Notes: a model not told the origin generated them from the letters alone. 64,000 nt of DNA from Otariodibacter oris (GCF_009684715.1 NZ_CP016604.1:1937262-2001261), one strand, 5' to 3'. Shown: positions 44,599-54,763, numbered from the stretch's first letter. Made by a program: numbers and translations.

Positions 44599-47202
44599 TT
44601 AATCCAACAATCCTTTCAATTTGTATAACACTTCAAGGGCTTGTTTTGGCGTTAGCCCATCGGGATCGATATCTTGTAGTGCTAATTCCACTGCTGAAGG
44701 TTCATTAGACACAACAAGCGGTGAGTTTGCTGGTTCATTTTGCACATTTTCAGATAACCAATCTTGCTGTGGATCTTCGTGTAGCATATTAGTTTGTTGC
44801 GATAATTGTTCTAGCTGAGAGAGTTTTTGTTTCGCCAATTTGATAACAGGTTTCGGTACTCCCGCTAATGCAGCCACTGCTAGACCATAACTCTTACTTG
44901 CTGCCCCTTCTTGCACAGCGTGCATAAAGGCGATGGTATCGTTATGCTCTAAAGCATCTAAATGCACATTCGCCACACCTTTGAGCTGATTTGGTAAGCT
45001 AGTTAATTCAAAATAATGGGTTGCAAATAACGTGAGCGATTGGGTTTTCTTTGCCAACCATTCAGCACATGCCCACGCTAAAGAAAGTCCATCATAGGTT
45101 GAAGTGCCTCGCCCAATTTCATCGACAAGGACTAAACTATTTTCAGTGGATTGGTGCAAAATATTCGCCATTTCAGTCATTTCGACCATAAAGGTTGAGC
45201 GACCCGAAGCTAAATCATCAGAAGCACCAATTCGGGTAAAAATACGGTCAATTGGACCAATTTCCGCACTGTCCGCAGGCACAAAACTACCGATATATGC
45301 CATTAAGGTAATCAGGGCGATTTGACGCATATAGGTACTTTTTCCGCCCATATTCGGACCTGTTACGATCAACAAATGGCGTTGAGCATCTAAATAGACA
45401 GGGTTGGCAATAAAGGGATCTTTCAACACTTGCTCAACCACAGGATGTCGCCCACCTTTGATATTGATACCTCGTTTCGTATTAAAAGTTGGCATTACGT
45501 AATGTAGGCTTTCTGCCCGCTCAGCAAGGTTCGTTAAGACGTCTAATTCTGCCAAAATTAAACTGGTTAATTGCAATTCTGCAAGATGTGGCAAAATCAG
45601 ATCAAACAATTCATCATACAGTTGTTTTTCTAATGCTAGAGATGCCCCTTTCGCCTTTAAAACTTTATCTTCGTAGGTTTTTAATTCAGGAATAATATAT
45701 CGCTCGGCATTTTTTAATGTTTGACGGCGAACATAATGTATTGGGGCTTTGTGAGCTTGCCCTTGGCTAATTTGAATGTAATAGCCGTGCACCGCATTAA
45801 AACCGATTTTAAGGGTATCAATTCCTGTTTTTTCACGCTCTCTTACTTCAAGATCTTCTAAAAATTGCGTTGCTCCAGCGGATAAACTTCGCCATTCATC
45901 TAATTCTGCATTGTAGCCTTCGGCAATGACCCCTCCATCACGAATCAGCTGTGGTGGATTATCAATAATCGCACGCTCAAGTAACTCATGAAGTTCGCTA
46001 AAATCGTCCATTTTTGCCAACATTTGATCCAAGCAAGCGGTAAGATTACCCGTATATTTTGCAATATCGGGCAATTGTGCTAATGCGGTTTTTAAACGAG
46101 TGAGATCACGAGGACGAGCAGTACGTAAAGCCACTCGAGCCAAGATACGCTCCATATCGCCAACTTGTTGCAATAAAGGCTGTAAGACCTCTACCCGTTC
46201 ATTTTGTTGTAAAGCAAGAATAGTTTGCTGGCGATTATGCAATTTAGTGAAATCTCGAGTGGGTTGGTGAATCCAACGTTTCAGTAAACGGCTACCCATT
46301 GGTGTTACACATTTATCCAAAACAGAGGCAAGCGTATTTTCAAGCCCGCCTGTTAAATTGGTGGTGAGTTCTAAATTTCTACGGGTTGCGGAATCCAATA
46401 AAATGGTTTCGCTGTTTTGCGATAAATGAATAGAATTGATATGCGGTAATGCCGTACGCTGTGTTTCTTGCGCATAATGTAATAAACAGCCCGCAGCACA
46501 TAATGCGACTGTCGCTTTTTCTACGCCAAAGCCTGCTAGACTTTGTGTACCAAATTGGCGGTTGAGTAATTGGATTGCTGTGACTAATTCAAATTCCCAA
46601 ATCGGACGACGACGTAACCCTTTGTAATGTTCCAACATTGCTTTTTCGGCAAAATCTTCTGGGTATAAGATTTCAGCAGGTTGCGTACGTTGTAACTCGG
46701 CACTCAATAAGGCTGTATTCGGCAATTCGGTGATTAAAAATCGCCCTGAAGTCATATCTAAGGTAGCAAGAGCGTAGGTATTTTTTTCCTGATAAACACA
46801 CGCGACTAAATTATCTTGTCGTTCTGGTAGCAATGCCTCATCACTCACAGTACCGGGAGTTACAATACGCACTACTTTTCGCTCAACAGGCCCTTTACTT
46901 GTAGCTGGATCGCCAATTTGCTCACAAATTGCCACCGACTCACCCAATGCGACTAATTTTGCTAAATAACCTTCAACAGAATGATAAGGCACTCCCGCCA
47001 TTGGGATTGGCTCACCTGCGGATTGTCCTCGCTTAGTGAGGGAAATATCTAATAATGATGCTGCTTTTTTTGCATCGTCATAAAATAACTCGTAAAAATC
47101 CCCCATTCGGTAAAACAGCAAAATTTCTGGATTTTCTGCTTTAATTTTCAAATACTGTGTCATCATTGGAGTGTGTTGGGTAGAATTTTCTATATTTTTC
47201 AT
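44599..47202 (-). CDS. mutS: DNA mismatch repair protein MutS
   Basis: MutS finds base mismatches and calls MutL. The 867 residues carry the mismatch-reading Phe36-X-Glu38 motif ([14 protein letters not shown]), the long connector and clamp domains, and the C-terminal ATPase with Walker [12 protein letters not shown] near 615 and the [20 protein letters not shown] block near 690. The tail ends with a conserved [13 protein letters not shown] dimerisation helix. Tandem hairpins between ilvC and mutS suggest that it has its own promoter. Confidence 0.98.
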   Translation of the reverse strand: MKNIENSTQHTPMMTQYLKIKAENPEILLFYRMGDFYELFYDDAKKAASLLDISLTKRGQSAGEPIPMAGVPYHSVEGYLAKLVALGESVAICEQIGDPATSKGPVERKVVRIVTPGTVSDEALLPERQDNLVACVYQEKNTYALATLDMTSGRFLITELPNTALLSAELQRTQPAEILYPEDFAEKAMLEHYKGLRRRPIWEFELVTAIQLLNRQFGTQSLAGFGVEKATVALCAAGCLLHYAQETQRTALPHINSIHLSQNSETILLDSATRRNLELTTNLTGGLENTLASVLDKCVTPMGSRLLKRWIHQPTRDFTKLHNRQQTILALQQNERVEVLQPLLQQVGDMERILARVALRTARPRDLTRLKTALAQLPDIAKYTGNLTACLDQMLAKMDDFSELHELLERAIIDNPPQLIRDGGVIAEGYNAELDEWRSLSAGATQFLEDLEVREREKTGIDTLKIGFNAVHGYYIQISQGQAHKAPIHYVRRQTLKNAERYIIPELKTYEDKVLKAKGASLALEKQLYDELFDLILPHLAELQLTSLILAELDVLTNLAERAESLHYVMPTFNTKRGINIKGGRHPVVEQVLKDPFIANPVYLDAQRHLLIVTGPNMGGKSTYMRQIALITLMAYIGSFVPADSAEIGPIDRIFTRIGASDDLASGRSTFMVEMTEMANILHQSTENSLVLVDEIGRGTSTYDGLSLAWACAEWLAKKTQSLTLFATHYFELTSLPNQLKGVANVHLDALEHNDTIAFMHAVQEGAASKSYGLAVAALAGVPKPVIKLAKQKLSQLEQLSQQTNMLHEDPQQDWLSENVQNEPANSPLVVSNEPSAVELALQDIDPDGLTPKQALEVLYKLKGLLD

Positions 47203-47279
47203 TGAGTTATATTAGTGATTAGATGAATAAATTAAGCATAAATAGATCACTTGCGTAATGCAATATGCGATAAATAAAA

Positions 47280-47312
47280 ATATCCCTTCATTATACTTAA
47301 ATGAAGGGATAT
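47280..47312 (-). terminator. Terminator-like hairpin upstream of mutS
   Basis: A perfect 13-bp stem ATATCCCTTCATT/AATGAAGGGATAT is followed on the minus strand by TTTTATTTATCG. It ends about 80 bp before the mutS ATG. Confidence 0.7.
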
Positions 47313-47357
47313 CGTCGAAATTATGTAATGGTTAAATTTCTTGCAATATCATAAAAT

Positions 47358-47386
47358 AAGTACTAACAGAAAAATTGTTAGTACTT
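47358..47386 (-). terminator. ilvC terminator
   Basis: An 11-bp stem AAGTACTAACA/TGTTAGTACTT with a 7-base loop, followed by ATTTTATG on the minus strand; directly after the ilvC stop. Confidence 0.7.
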
Positions 47387-47397
47387 AAACAACAGAA

Positions 47398-48879
47398 TTA
47401 CTCAGCTGAAGAAATACGTTTCATATCAGTCATATAACCACGAAGTTCTTGACCAATAAGCTCAACAGGGTGGTTACGGATGACTTCGTTTACATCTCTT
47501 AAAGTAATATTATCGATTTCTGTTGCTGGTGTTGGTTCACCAATATCGCCTTTTCGTAAAGTTGGCACTAATTTTTCACGTAAAATTGGACCTGCAACGT
47601 TAGCAAATAGATAGTTACCATATTCTGCAGTATCAGAGATAACCACATTCATTTCATAAAGACGTTTACGTGCAATTGTATTCGCAATTAATGGTAATTC
47701 GTGAAGTGATTCATAATAAGCAGATTCTTCATAAATACCACTTGCCACCATTGTATCGAAAGCAAGTTCAACACCCGCTTTAACCATTGCGATCATTAAT
47801 ACGCCATTATCGAAATATTCTTGTTCGCTAATTTTGATTGCATCACCTTTTGGTGCTTTTTCAAATGCTGTTTGCCCTGTTTCTTCACGCCATTTTAATA
47901 AATTCGCATCGTTATTCGCCCAGTCAGCCATCATTGTTGAAGAAAATTCACCACTTAAAATATCATCCATGTGTTTTTGAAAGAGTGGTGTTAATTCTTC
48001 TTTGATTTGTTCTGCTAATTCAAAGGCACGCAATTTAGCTGTATTAGATAAGCGATCCATCATTAATGTGATACCGCCATGTTTTAATGCTTCCGTAATG
48101 GTTTCCCAACCTAATTGGATTAATTTACCTGCATAAGCTGGATCTTTACCATCTGCAATTAATTTATCATAACAAACCAGTGAACCTGCTTGTAACATAC
48201 CGCATAAGATAGTTTGCTCACCCATTAAATCTGATTTCACTTCTGCGACAAAAGAGGATTCTAATACGCCTGCACGATGTCCACCTGTTGCTGCAGCCCA
48301 CGCTTTCGCGATTTCAAAACCTTCACCTTTAGGATCATTTTCAGGATGAACAGCGATTAAAGTTGGTACACCGAATCCACGTTTATATTCTTCACGCACT
48401 TCTGTACCCGGTGATTTTGGTGCAACCATTACAACAGTAATATCTTTACGAATTTGCTCACCGCCTTCTACAATGTTTAGTCCATGTGAATAACCTAATG
48501 CCGATCCTTGTTTCATTAATCCCATTACGTCAGCGATTACTTTTGAGTGTTGTTTATCCGGAGTCAGGTTGATGACTAAATCTGCGGTTGGAATTACTTC
48601 TTGGTAAGTACCTACTTTAAATCCATTTTCTGTAGCACGTTTGTATGATGCACGTTGTTCAGCAATAGCTTCTGGGCGTAAAGCATAGCTAATATCCAAA
48701 CCTGAATCACGCATATTTAAGCCTTGGTTCAAGCCTTGAGCGCCACAACCCACGATAACAATTTTTTTGCCTTTTAAGAAATTCGCTTCGTTAGCAAATT
48801 CTTCTCTTTGCATAAAACGGCAATGCCCTAATTGATCTAATTTTTGACGAAAATTTAATGTGTTGAAGTAGTTAGCCAT
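47398..48879 (-). CDS. ilvC: Ketol-acid reductoisomerase (class II, NADP+)
   Basis: IlvC carries out the second common step of isoleucine and valine synthesis. From ATG 48879 ([18 protein letters not shown]) it has 493 residues, close to E. coli 491 and thus the long class II form. The NADPH loop is [20 protein letters not shown] near residue 38, and metal ligands lie in the two KARI knotted domains ([20 protein letters not shown]). Upstream start codons to 48945 lack support. A possible IlvY operator lies about 100 bp upstream. Confidence 0.97.
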   Translation of the reverse strand: MANYFNTLNFRQKLDQLGHCRFMQREEFANEANFLKGKKIVIVGCGAQGLNQGLNMRDSGLDISYALRPEAIAEQRASYKRATENGFKVGTYQEVIPTADLVINLTPDKQHSKVIADVMGLMKQGSALGYSHGLNIVEGGEQIRKDITVVMVAPKSPGTEVREEYKRGFGVPTLIAVHPENDPKGEGFEIAKAWAAATGGHRAGVLESSFVAEVKSDLMGEQTILCGMLQAGSLVCYDKLIADGKDPAYAGKLIQLGWETITEALKHGGITLMMDRLSNTAKLRAFELAEQIKEELTPLFQKHMDDILSGEFSSTMMADWANNDANLLKWREETGQTAFEKAPKGDAIKISEQEYFDNGVLMIAMVKAGVELAFDTMVASGIYEESAYYESLHELPLIANTIARKRLYEMNVVISDTAEYGNYLFANVAGPILREKLVPTLRKGDIGEPTPATEIDNITLRDVNEVIRNHPVELIGQELRGYMTDMKRISSAE

Positions 48880-48976
48880 ATTGTAGTTTCCTTTTTCTGT
48901 ATAAAAATAATGATATATTTGTTCAGAGTATAAACTACATATCACGTTTCAAAAAGTGATATTATTGATATTTATA

Positions 48977-48992
48977 ATTGCATATATTGCAA
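48977..48992. promoter_or_regulatory. Possible IlvY operator upstream of ilvC
   Basis: TTGCATATATTGCAA is a palindrome of LysR type (T-N11-A) and resembles the TTGCAA-type boxes known for IlvY, the activator of ilvC. No ilvY gene is in the window. The rest of 48880-49125 has imperfect paired uptake-sequence cores and no gene. Confidence 0.4.
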
Positions 48993-49125
48993 CATAGAGC
49001 GGTTAATTCCACATAATTTTTTGCAAAAAAGAGTAAGAATCTCACCGCTTGCTTTGCGAGATAAGAAGGATCAGCTATAATCAAACTCATTTTTCACCCC
49101 TTATCAATAATAGAAGGAAATCAAA

Positions 49126-49653
49126 ATGGGCTTAGAAAACGTACCAGCTGGTAAAGAACTACCAGATGATATTTATGTAGTGATTGAAATTCCAGCAAAT
49201 TCAGATCCAATCAAATATGAAGTAGATAAAGAATCAGGTGCATTATTCGTTGACCGTTTTATGGCAACAGCAATGTTCTATCCTGCAAACTACGGCTATG
49301 TTAACCATACGCTTTCATTAGATGGTGACCCTGTGGATGTACTTGTACCAACACCTTATCCATTACAACCAGGTTCAGTCATTCGTTGCCGTCCAGTAGG
49401 TGTATTAAAAATGACGGATGAATCAGGTCAAGATGCGAAAGTCATTGCAGTTCCTCACACAAAATTAAGCAAAGAATACGATCACATTAAAGACATTAAT
49501 GATGTACCGGCTCTTTTAAAAGCACAAATCCAACACTTCTTCGAAAGCTACAAAGCATTAGAAGCAGGTAAATGGGTGAAAGTTGATGGTTGGGAAGGTG
49601 TTGAATCTGCTCGCCAAGAAATCTTAGATTCTTTCGAACGTGCGAAAAAATAA
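49126..49653 (+). CDS. ppa: Inorganic pyrophosphatase
   Basis: Ppa hydrolyses pyrophosphate and so drives polymer synthesis. The 175 residues match the E. coli length (176) with the metal-binding signature [15 protein letters not shown] near residue 66, and [22 protein letters not shown] precedes ATG 49126. A terminator hairpin follows. Confidence 0.98.
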   Translation: MGLENVPAGKELPDDIYVVIEIPANSDPIKYEVDKESGALFVDRFMATAMFYPANYGYVNHTLSLDGDPVDVLVPTPYPLQPGSVIRCRPVGVLKMTDESGQDAKVIAVPHTKLSKEYDHIKDINDVPALLKAQIQHFFESYKALEAGKWVKVDGWEGVESARQEILDSFERAKK

Positions 49654-49670
49654 TATTCTCTAAACTCAAA

Positions 49671-49693
49671 ATGCCAAAGATTTCCTTTGGCAT
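49671..49693 (+). terminator. ppa terminator
   Basis: ATGCCAAAG pairs with CTTTGGCAT and is followed by TTTTTATA. It ends about 15 bp before the next ATG. Confidence 0.8.
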
Positions 49694-49710
49694 TTTTATA
49701 AGGTAACAAT

Positions 49711-50460
49711 ATGAAATTATTAAAAAAAGTAGGATTAATCAGCTTTTTTACATTGATTCTAAGTGCTTGTGTAACTACGCAGCAAATGAATGCTCAAGCG
49801 GCTAGCCAATATAATCAAGTAAAACAACAAGCATCTGCTCAGGGAGCCCTTGATACTTCCTCTTCTACTGCAAGACGAGTTCGTGCCGTTTTTAATAAAA
49901 TGAAACCTTATGCAGAACAAGAAAATACCACAGGCGTACCATTTCAATGGGAAATTATGGTAATCCGAAGTAACGACTTAAATGCTTGGGCAATGCCAGG
50001 TGGGAAAATGGCGTTTTATACTGGTTTAGTTGAAAAATTAAATCTAAATGATGATGAAATTGCGACTGTAATGGGTCATGAAATGACTCATGCTTTAAAA
50101 GAACACAGCAAAGCAGGCGCAAATCGTAGTGCTGTAATAGATACTGCATTTGCTATTACCCAAGCAGTAGTAGGCGATGTAAATGTAGGTGGATATAGTG
50201 GATTAGGAATGCTAAAAGCATATGGGTTAGATAGACCATTTTCTCGATCAGATGAAACAGAAGCTGATGAATTAGGCTTATATTTAATGGCAAAATCTGG
50301 CTACAATCCGAGAGCAGCATCACAACTTTGGATAAAAATGGGTAAAGCAACAGGAGGAGCCGGTGGATTCTTCTCGACTCACCCTGCTGACTCAGATCGA
50401 CAAGCTAATTTAGAAAAATGGCTACCCAAAGCACTTGAATACTACAATGCTAGAAGATAA
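49711..50460 (+). CDS. M48 family metalloprotease lipoprotein
   Basis: The 249-residue protein has a lipoprotein signal peptide with lipobox LSAC (Cys20). The zinc motif HEMTH is at residues 123-127 (VMGHEMTHALKEH), and the third ligand is in ETEADELGLYL (Glu184), the pattern of M48 peptidases. NAWAMPGGKMAFYTGLVEKL is also typical. E. coli relatives are LoiP and YcaL, which act in outer membrane quality control; I cannot tell which is the ortholog. The RBS is TAAGG. Confidence 0.9.
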   Translation: MKLLKKVGLISFFTLILSACVTTQQMNAQAASQYNQVKQQASAQGALDTSSSTARRVRAVFNKMKPYAEQENTTGVPFQWEIMVIRSNDLNAWAMPGGKMAFYTGLVEKLNLNDDEIATVMGHEMTHALKEHSKAGANRSAVIDTAFAITQAVVGDVNVGGYSGLGMLKAYGLDRPFSRSDETEADELGLYLMAKSGYNPRAASQLWIKMGKATGGAGGFFSTHPADSDRQANLEKWLPKALEYYNARR

Positions 50461-50486
50461 TTATGATCTCCATTCCCTTAATAATG

Positions 50487-50517
50487 AAGCCTTTTGATAT
50501 ATTCAAAGGCTTTTTTA
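50487..50517 (+). terminator. Terminator of the M48 lipoprotein gene
   Basis: AAGCCTTTTGA pairs with TCAAAGGCTT, followed by TTTTTAAAA. Confidence 0.8.
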
Positions 50518-50531
50518 AAAAATTTTTTCTT

Positions 50532-50548
50532 CTTAATCTTTTGTTAAG
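50532..50548 (+). promoter_or_regulatory. Possible QseB-binding box upstream of ygiW
   Basis: CTTAAT-CTTTT-GTTAAG: two TTAA cores 11 bp apart, the spacing of PmrA/QseB-type direct repeats (CTTAA-N5/6-CTTAA). It lies about 75-90 bp before ygiW, where autoregulation by QseB would act. Confidence 0.4.
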
Positions 50549-50619
50549 ATTTGTTTGATTTAATACGCATCAACAAAGCAATTTGTTTATTTGATAAATT
50601 ATAGATGGAGAAATTAATT

Positions 50620-51078
50620 ATGAAAAAAATCATTGTAATGACAACTTTAGTTTTGTCTACTTTCAGTGTAGCTTCTTTTGCAGCATCAGAAAATTCTGGA
50701 GAGAATCAAATTACACCAAACAACACTATGATGTATCCTCATATGAAAGCACACAAAATGTTGATGAATAATATGCATCACCACGGTGGGAATCGAGGAG
50801 GTTTTAGTGATGTAAATCAGGAAACAAATAAAATTTCTGATGCAGATAACTGGACCGATGATCAACGAATTATATTGCAAGGTAAAATCGTAAAACGAGT
50901 TGGAAAAGATGATTACATCATTAGTGATGCTAGTGGTCAAATGGAAGTTGAAATTGAAGGCAGAGCATGGAGAGGGGTGAATGTAACACCTAATGATACC
51001 GTTAGATTTTATGGTGAAGTTGACAAATCATGGAACAAAATAGAAGTAGAAATTGATCGTATAGAAAAGGTACAATAA
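50620..51078 (+). CDS. ygiW: YgiW/YdeI family periplasmic stress protein (BOF domain)
   Basis: The 152-residue protein has a signal peptide (cleavage near residue 21, SFA-ASE), a His/Met/Asn-rich linker (MKAHKMLMNNMHHHGGNRGG) and a C-terminal OB-fold of the BOF family (ILQGKIVKRVGKDDYIISDA). YgiW-type proteins lie upstream of qseBC in several Pasteurellaceae and take part in stress tolerance. The His-rich linker could bind metal; this is a guess from composition. I start at ATG 50620, after GGAG; ATG 50605 is the alternative. Confidence 0.88.
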   Translation: MKKIIVMTTLVLSTFSVASFAASENSGENQITPNNTMMYPHMKAHKMLMNNMHHHGGNRGGFSDVNQETNKISDADNWTDDQRIILQGKIVKRVGKDDYIISDASGQMEVEIEGRAWRGVNVTPNDTVRFYGEVDKSWNKIEVEIDRIEKVQ

Positions 51079-51093
51079 CCCCTTGATAAATAT

Positions 51094-51120
51094 AAAGAGT
51101 GGCAATTATTTGCCACTTTT
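51094..51120 (+). terminator. Hairpin between ygiW and qseB
   Basis: AAGAGTGGCA pairs with TGCCACTTTT around ATTATT, followed by TTTTTTG. It ends only about 20 bp before the qseB ATG, so it may partly attenuate qseBC expression. Confidence 0.75.
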
Positions 51121-51140
51121 TTGTTAAATAAGGATCTCAA

Positions 51141-51812
51141 ATGAGAATATTGCTAATTGAAGATGACCCATTAATTGGAGAAGGATTGAAGGCTGGACTA
51201 TCTAAATCGGGTTTTAGTGTCGATTGGTTTACGGATGGTAAAACTGGACTTAATGCTCTATCTTCCGCGCCTTACGACGCTGTCGTTTTAGATTTAACTT
51301 TACCCAAACTAGATGGTTTAGAGATTCTCCAACAATGGAGGAAAACGAATCAAAATGTTCCAGTATTAATATTAACAGCGAGAGATTCTCTAGATGAGCG
51401 TATTTCAGGTCTACAACGAGGTGCAGATGATTATTTATGCAAACCATTTGCCTTAGCTGAAGTGGTTGCACGTTTACAAGCTCTCATTCGTCGTAGTCAT
51501 GGAAAAAGCAACCCTATTCTTGAACATGGTAAAATCCAATTAGATTCTAATCAACGCAGAGTCTTTTTAGGGGGACAAGAAATTTCCCTCACTTCTCGAG
51601 AATACAATTTACTTGAGCTTTTTATGCATAATAAAGAAAAAGTATTAGCCCGCTCGCTTATTGAAGAAAAACTATATAATTGGGATGATGAAGTCAGCAG
51701 CAATGCATTAGAAGTGCATATTTATAATTTGCGCCAAAAACTCGGTAAAAAATTTATTCGTACCGTTCATGGTGTTGGATATACCCTTGGAAGCAATGAT
51801 GCAGATAATTAG
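51141..51812 (+). CDS. qseB: Response regulator QseB (OmpR family)
   Basis: QseB is the DNA-binding partner of QseC. The 223 residues have a receiver domain with Asp8, Asp9 and the phosphorylated Asp51 ([15 protein letters not shown]), the LTARDS threonine, and the CKPF lysine near 103. A winged-helix output domain follows (about 125-220, [20 protein letters not shown]). The gene overlaps qseC by about 17 bp, so translation is coupled. Confidence 0.93.
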   Translation: MRILLIEDDPLIGEGLKAGLSKSGFSVDWFTDGKTGLNALSSAPYDAVVLDLTLPKLDGLEILQQWRKTNQNVPVLILTARDSLDERISGLQRGADDYLCKPFALAEVVARLQALIRRSHGKSNPILEHGKIQLDSNQRRVFLGGQEISLTSREYNLLELFMHNKEKVLARSLIEEKLYNWDDEVSSNALEVHIYNLRQKLGKKFIRTVHGVGYTLGSNDADN

Positions 51813-53172
51813 CCAAAAAAGTTTACGCTTTCGTTTAATTTCAATTATTTCACTCACAGCTCTTATCATTTGGGTAGTTTCTACAACTATTGCTTGGTTA
51901 CAAGCGCGTAAAGAAATTAATCATGTTTTTGATACTCAACAAATCATATTTGCACAACGGTTAGCAAGTTCGAATTTACACTCGCTTTTACGCGAAACCT
52001 CTCGCCCCTACCTCAAAAGAATGAGTAAACGATTATTGGATAAAGAAAATATTGATGATGATGCGTTAGCCTTTGCTATTTTTACTGCCAGTGGAAAAAT
52101 GATTCTAAGCGATGGACGTAATGGTGATAATTTTATTTACCAAAATACTACTGGATTTTCTGAATCACAAATTCAAGATGATGATGATACTTGGCGTATC
52201 TTTTGGACGCCAATGAATGATGATAAAAGGCTAATTGTAGCAGTAGGACAAGAACTTGATTACCGTAAAGATCTTACAGAAGAAATTGTATTAAGCCAAA
52301 TGTGGATTTGGTTTGCTAGCTTACCCTTGTTAATTGGCTTAATTGTTTGGTTGATTAGCAGAGAATTAAGAACAATCAATCAAGTCAGTCAGCAAGTAAA
52401 GTATCGTACTCCTGAAGATAATTCTATGATTTCAACGGGAAATTTACCAATAGAAATTCATCCTTTAATTAATGGATTAAACCAGTTTTTTCAACGTACC
52501 TCTTCCATGTTATTAAGAGAACGACGTTTTACATCTGATGCGGCCCATGAGCTAAGAAGCCCTTTAGCTGCTCTAAAAATCCAAACAGAAGTAGCACAAA
52601 TTGCAGGGGAAGATACTGCATTAAGAGAACAAGCTCTAAGTAATTTAACCAAAGGGATTGACCGAGCAGCACAATTAATTGAGCAATTACTGACATTATC
52701 TCGCTTAGATAATTTAGAATCATTAGAAGGGGTTGAGGATATTCATTGGGAGCAATTAATTACTTCTCTTATTAGTGAGCGTTATTTTGCCGCACAACAA
52801 CGTAATATTGAACTAGCATTTAACTTGATCAATAAGCCAATAATTCATCAAGGACAGCCATTATTGCTCTCATTAATGCTACGTAATTTAATTGATAATG
52901 CAATTAAATATGGTAGAGAAGGAAGTATGGTTACCGTTATTCTTAATACACACAATCTTATCATTGAAGATAATGGTGGCGGAGTCAGTGATGATGATTT
53001 AGATAAATTGGGTCAGCGTTTTTATCGTCCAGCAGGACAAAATGAAAAAGGCAGTGGATTAGGTTTATCTATCGTAAAACGTATTGCTGAATTACATCAA
53101 TATCATATTCATCTCTCACATCATTTTGATAGCAATCATAACAAAGGGCTTAAAGTGACTATTGAGTGGTAA
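51796..53172 (+). CDS. qseC: Sensor histidine kinase QseC
   Basis: QseC is the inner-membrane sensor that phosphorylates QseB. The 458 residues show TM1 (about 12-34), a periplasmic domain, TM2 (about 167-188), a short HAMP-like linker, the H-box [17 protein letters not shown] with His251, and N, G1 and G2 boxes ([33 protein letters not shown]). It aligns along its length with E. coli QseC. Two ATGs in a row (51796, 51799) are equally good. Confidence 0.93.
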   Translation: MMQIISQKSLRFRLISIISLTALIIWVVSTTIAWLQARKEINHVFDTQQIIFAQRLASSNLHSLLRETSRPYLKRMSKRLLDKENIDDDALAFAIFTASGKMILSDGRNGDNFIYQNTTGFSESQIQDDDDTWRIFWTPMNDDKRLIVAVGQELDYRKDLTEEIVLSQMWIWFASLPLLIGLIVWLISRELRTINQVSQQVKYRTPEDNSMISTGNLPIEIHPLINGLNQFFQRTSSMLLRERRFTSDAAHELRSPLAALKIQTEVAQIAGEDTALREQALSNLTKGIDRAAQLIEQLLTLSRLDNLESLEGVEDIHWEQLITSLISERYFAAQQRNIELAFNLINKPIIHQGQPLLLSLMLRNLIDNAIKYGREGSMVTVILNTHNLIIEDNGGGVSDDDLDKLGQRFYRPAGQNEKGSGLGLSIVKRIAELHQYHIHLSHHFDSNHNKGLKVTIEW

Positions 53173-53210
53173 TCAAGATATTGGCATTTATCATAAGGTT
53201 TGATAGTCTA

Positions 53211-53228
53211 AACGACATTATCGTTTTT
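53211..53228 (+). terminator. Small terminator after qseC
   Basis: AACGA-CATTA-TCGTT followed by TTTCTT. A longer inverted repeat AAACGACATTA (53210-53220) with TAATGTCGTTT (53244-53254) encloses the azlC start and would compete with it. Confidence 0.55.
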
Positions 53229-53232
53229 CTTA

Positions 53233-53949
53233 ATGAGAAAATTAATGTCGTTTACTGTTGAAAACACATGGAAAAGTATTTTTAAATTAACGTTGCCAAT
53301 ATTAATGGGCTATTTAGCTGCTGGGATTGCCTATGGTCTGCTTGCAACCAGTGCAGGCTTACCTGTATGGTTTACGATTACGATGAGTTTCACGGTATTT
53401 TCTGGTACTGCACAATATGCGGCTATTCCCTTTTTTGTTTCTGGTGCCAGCTTAGTTTCAGTATTCCTCAGTACATTATTGATGAGCCTACGCTTTATTT
53501 TTTATACATTAAATATACGCCAGAACTTACCCGATAATCCTGTACATAAGCTAGTGAGTTTAAGCTACTTAACGGATGAAAGTTTTGCTTTACTTTCCAC
53601 TGTTCCGTCTGAAAATCAAAAATCGATAATTTTAAAAGTAAATTTATTGGGTATGTCTTATTGGGTACTCGCAACTATTATTGGTGTGATTTTAGGTGAC
53701 TCCGTTTCGCAATATATTCCTAATCTCGATTTTGCTTTACCTTGTCTGTTTGCGATTTTGGCCTACGAACAATATAAGAGCCAAAAACAATGGAAAGCGA
53801 TTTTTATTGCCTTCGTTTGTTTCTTACTTGCTCAATCTATTAGCAGCACTAGCATCTTACTTATCGCAATTATTCTAGCGATTGTTATTGTTATTTTTCT
53901 ACCAAGTTCATTTATAGATAGTAAAGGACAAAAAAATGGAAACCATTGA
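53233..53949 (+). CDS. azlC: AzlC family branched-chain amino acid exporter, large subunit
   Basis: AzlC and AzlD together export branched-chain amino acids (E. coli YgaZ and YgaH export valine). The 238 residues have five or more hydrophobic spans. GIAYGLLATSAGLPVWFT, SGTAQYAAIPFF, LMSLRFIFYTLNIRQ and YLTDESFAL are typical family blocks. An ATG at 53245, spaced from GAGA, may be the real start; 53233 has no Shine-Dalgarno. It overlaps azlD. Confidence 0.9.
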   Translation: MRKLMSFTVENTWKSIFKLTLPILMGYLAAGIAYGLLATSAGLPVWFTITMSFTVFSGTAQYAAIPFFVSGASLVSVFLSTLLMSLRFIFYTLNIRQNLPDNPVHKLVSLSYLTDESFALLSTVPSENQKSIILKVNLLGMSYWVLATIIGVILGDSVSQYIPNLDFALPCLFAILAYEQYKSQKQWKAIFIAFVCFLLAQSISSTSILLIAIILAIVIVIFLPSSFIDSKGQKNGNH

Positions 53950-54262
53950 TATTATCTATATGTTGATCGCACTAGTACTGGGTGCGCAAATTTGTCGTTT
54001 AATTCCATTAGTGTTGCCTAAAACAATTATCTCTCATCCCATTTTGCAAAAATTAAATAGAATCTTACCGCTTATCATTATGATTCTATTAGTTTTAACC
54101 AGCTTAGCATTACCAAAAGAAGGAACTGGTTATACGTTATTGATTGCACAGGTTTTAGCGTTAATTACCGTTATCTTAAGTTACCATTGGTTTAAGAATA
54201 TTTTAATTAGTGTGTCTTTAGGTGTATTAAATGTAAATCTATTGATTTGGTTATTAGGATAA
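53936..54262 (+). CDS. azlD: AzlD family branched-chain amino acid exporter, small subunit
   Basis: The 108-residue protein has four hydrophobic spans and the family pattern ALVLGAQICRLIPLVLPK near the N-terminus. It overlaps the end of azlC by 14 bp, as AzlCD pairs usually do, and probably forms a complex with it. Confidence 0.88.
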   Translation: METIDIIYMLIALVLGAQICRLIPLVLPKTIISHPILQKLNRILPLIIMILLVLTSLALPKEGTGYTLLIAQVLALITVILSYHWFKNILISVSLGVLNVNLLIWLLG

Positions 54263-54288
54263 AAATTAAAAATATATAAAAATAGAGA

Positions 54289-54364
54289 TGGTGGGTCGTG
54301 AGAGGCTCGAACTCTCGACCAACGGATTAAGAGTCCGCTGCTCTACCAACTGAGCTAACAACCC
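54289..54364 (-). tRNA. tRNA-Lys (anticodon CTT)
   Basis: A 76-nt cloverleaf with encoded CCA. The anticodon loop is CT-CTT-AA. It is close to the three TTT copies upstream but differs in the anticodon, in the T stem (GAGAG/CTCTC in place of GAAGG/CCTTC) and at acceptor position 5 (U pairing with G). All stems are intact. Confidence 0.94.
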
Positions 54365-54384
54365 AAAGGTAAAATGTGAGAGAA

Positions 54385-54460
54385 TGGTGGGTCGTGAAGG
54401 ATTCGAACCTTCGACCAACGGATTAAAAGTCCGCTGCTCTACCGACTGAGCTAACGACCC
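54385..54460 (-). tRNA. tRNA-Lys (anticodon TTT), copy 3
   Basis: A 76-nt cloverleaf, acceptor GGGTCGT/ACGACCC, anticodon TTT, encoded CCA; same sequence as the next two copies. Confidence 0.97.
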
Positions 54461-54481
54461 AAACAGGTAATGTTTCTAAAG

Positions 54482-54557
54482 TGGTGGGTCGTGAAGGATT
54501 CGAACCTTCGACCAACGGATTAAAAGTCCGCTGCTCTACCGACTGAGCTAACGACCC
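54482..54557 (-). tRNA. tRNA-Lys (anticodon TTT), copy 2
   Basis: Same 76-nt sequence and structure as the flanking TTT copies, in the same minus-strand transcript. Confidence 0.97.
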
Positions 54558-54580
54558 TTTAGAAAGTTTCGCTAAATTAA

Positions 54581-54656
54581 TGGTGGGTCGTGAAGGATTC
54601 GAACCTTCGACCAACGGATTAAAAGTCCGCTGCTCTACCGACTGAGCTAACGACCC
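54581..54656 (-). tRNA. tRNA-Lys (anticodon TTT), copy 1
   Basis: First of four tandem tRNA-Lys genes, directly after the promoter at 54679-54706. Confidence 0.97.
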
Positions 54657-54678
54657 TTAACTTGCGTAACGGAGGCAT

Positions 54679-54706
54679 ATCATACCGATTTTAAGCCTCA
54701 AATCAA
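54679..54706 (-). promoter_or_regulatory. Promoter of the tRNA-Lys cluster
   Basis: The minus strand has -35 TTGATT (54701-54706), a 16-bp spacer, -10 TATGAT (54679-54684) and then the GC-rich discriminator GCCTCCG, as in stable RNA promoters. Confidence 0.75.
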
Positions 54707-54763
54707 CTTTTTTTTTATACCAATGAAATTGATTGAATGGTTTGCAAACAATATCACCAGTAC

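Noticed and set aside
48880-49125. Terminator from imperfect paired uptake cores between ilvC and ppa
   Set aside because: The two genes diverge here, so a terminator is not expected, and the arms pair poorly.
54423-54614. 63-codon frame with a repeated VEGSNPSRPT-type peptide
   Set aside because: It is the translation of tandem tRNA-Lys genes, a frequent false gene call.
54289-54656. tRNA array as an integration site for a mobile element
   Set aside because: No integrase, direct repeats or partial tRNA 3' ends are found on either side.
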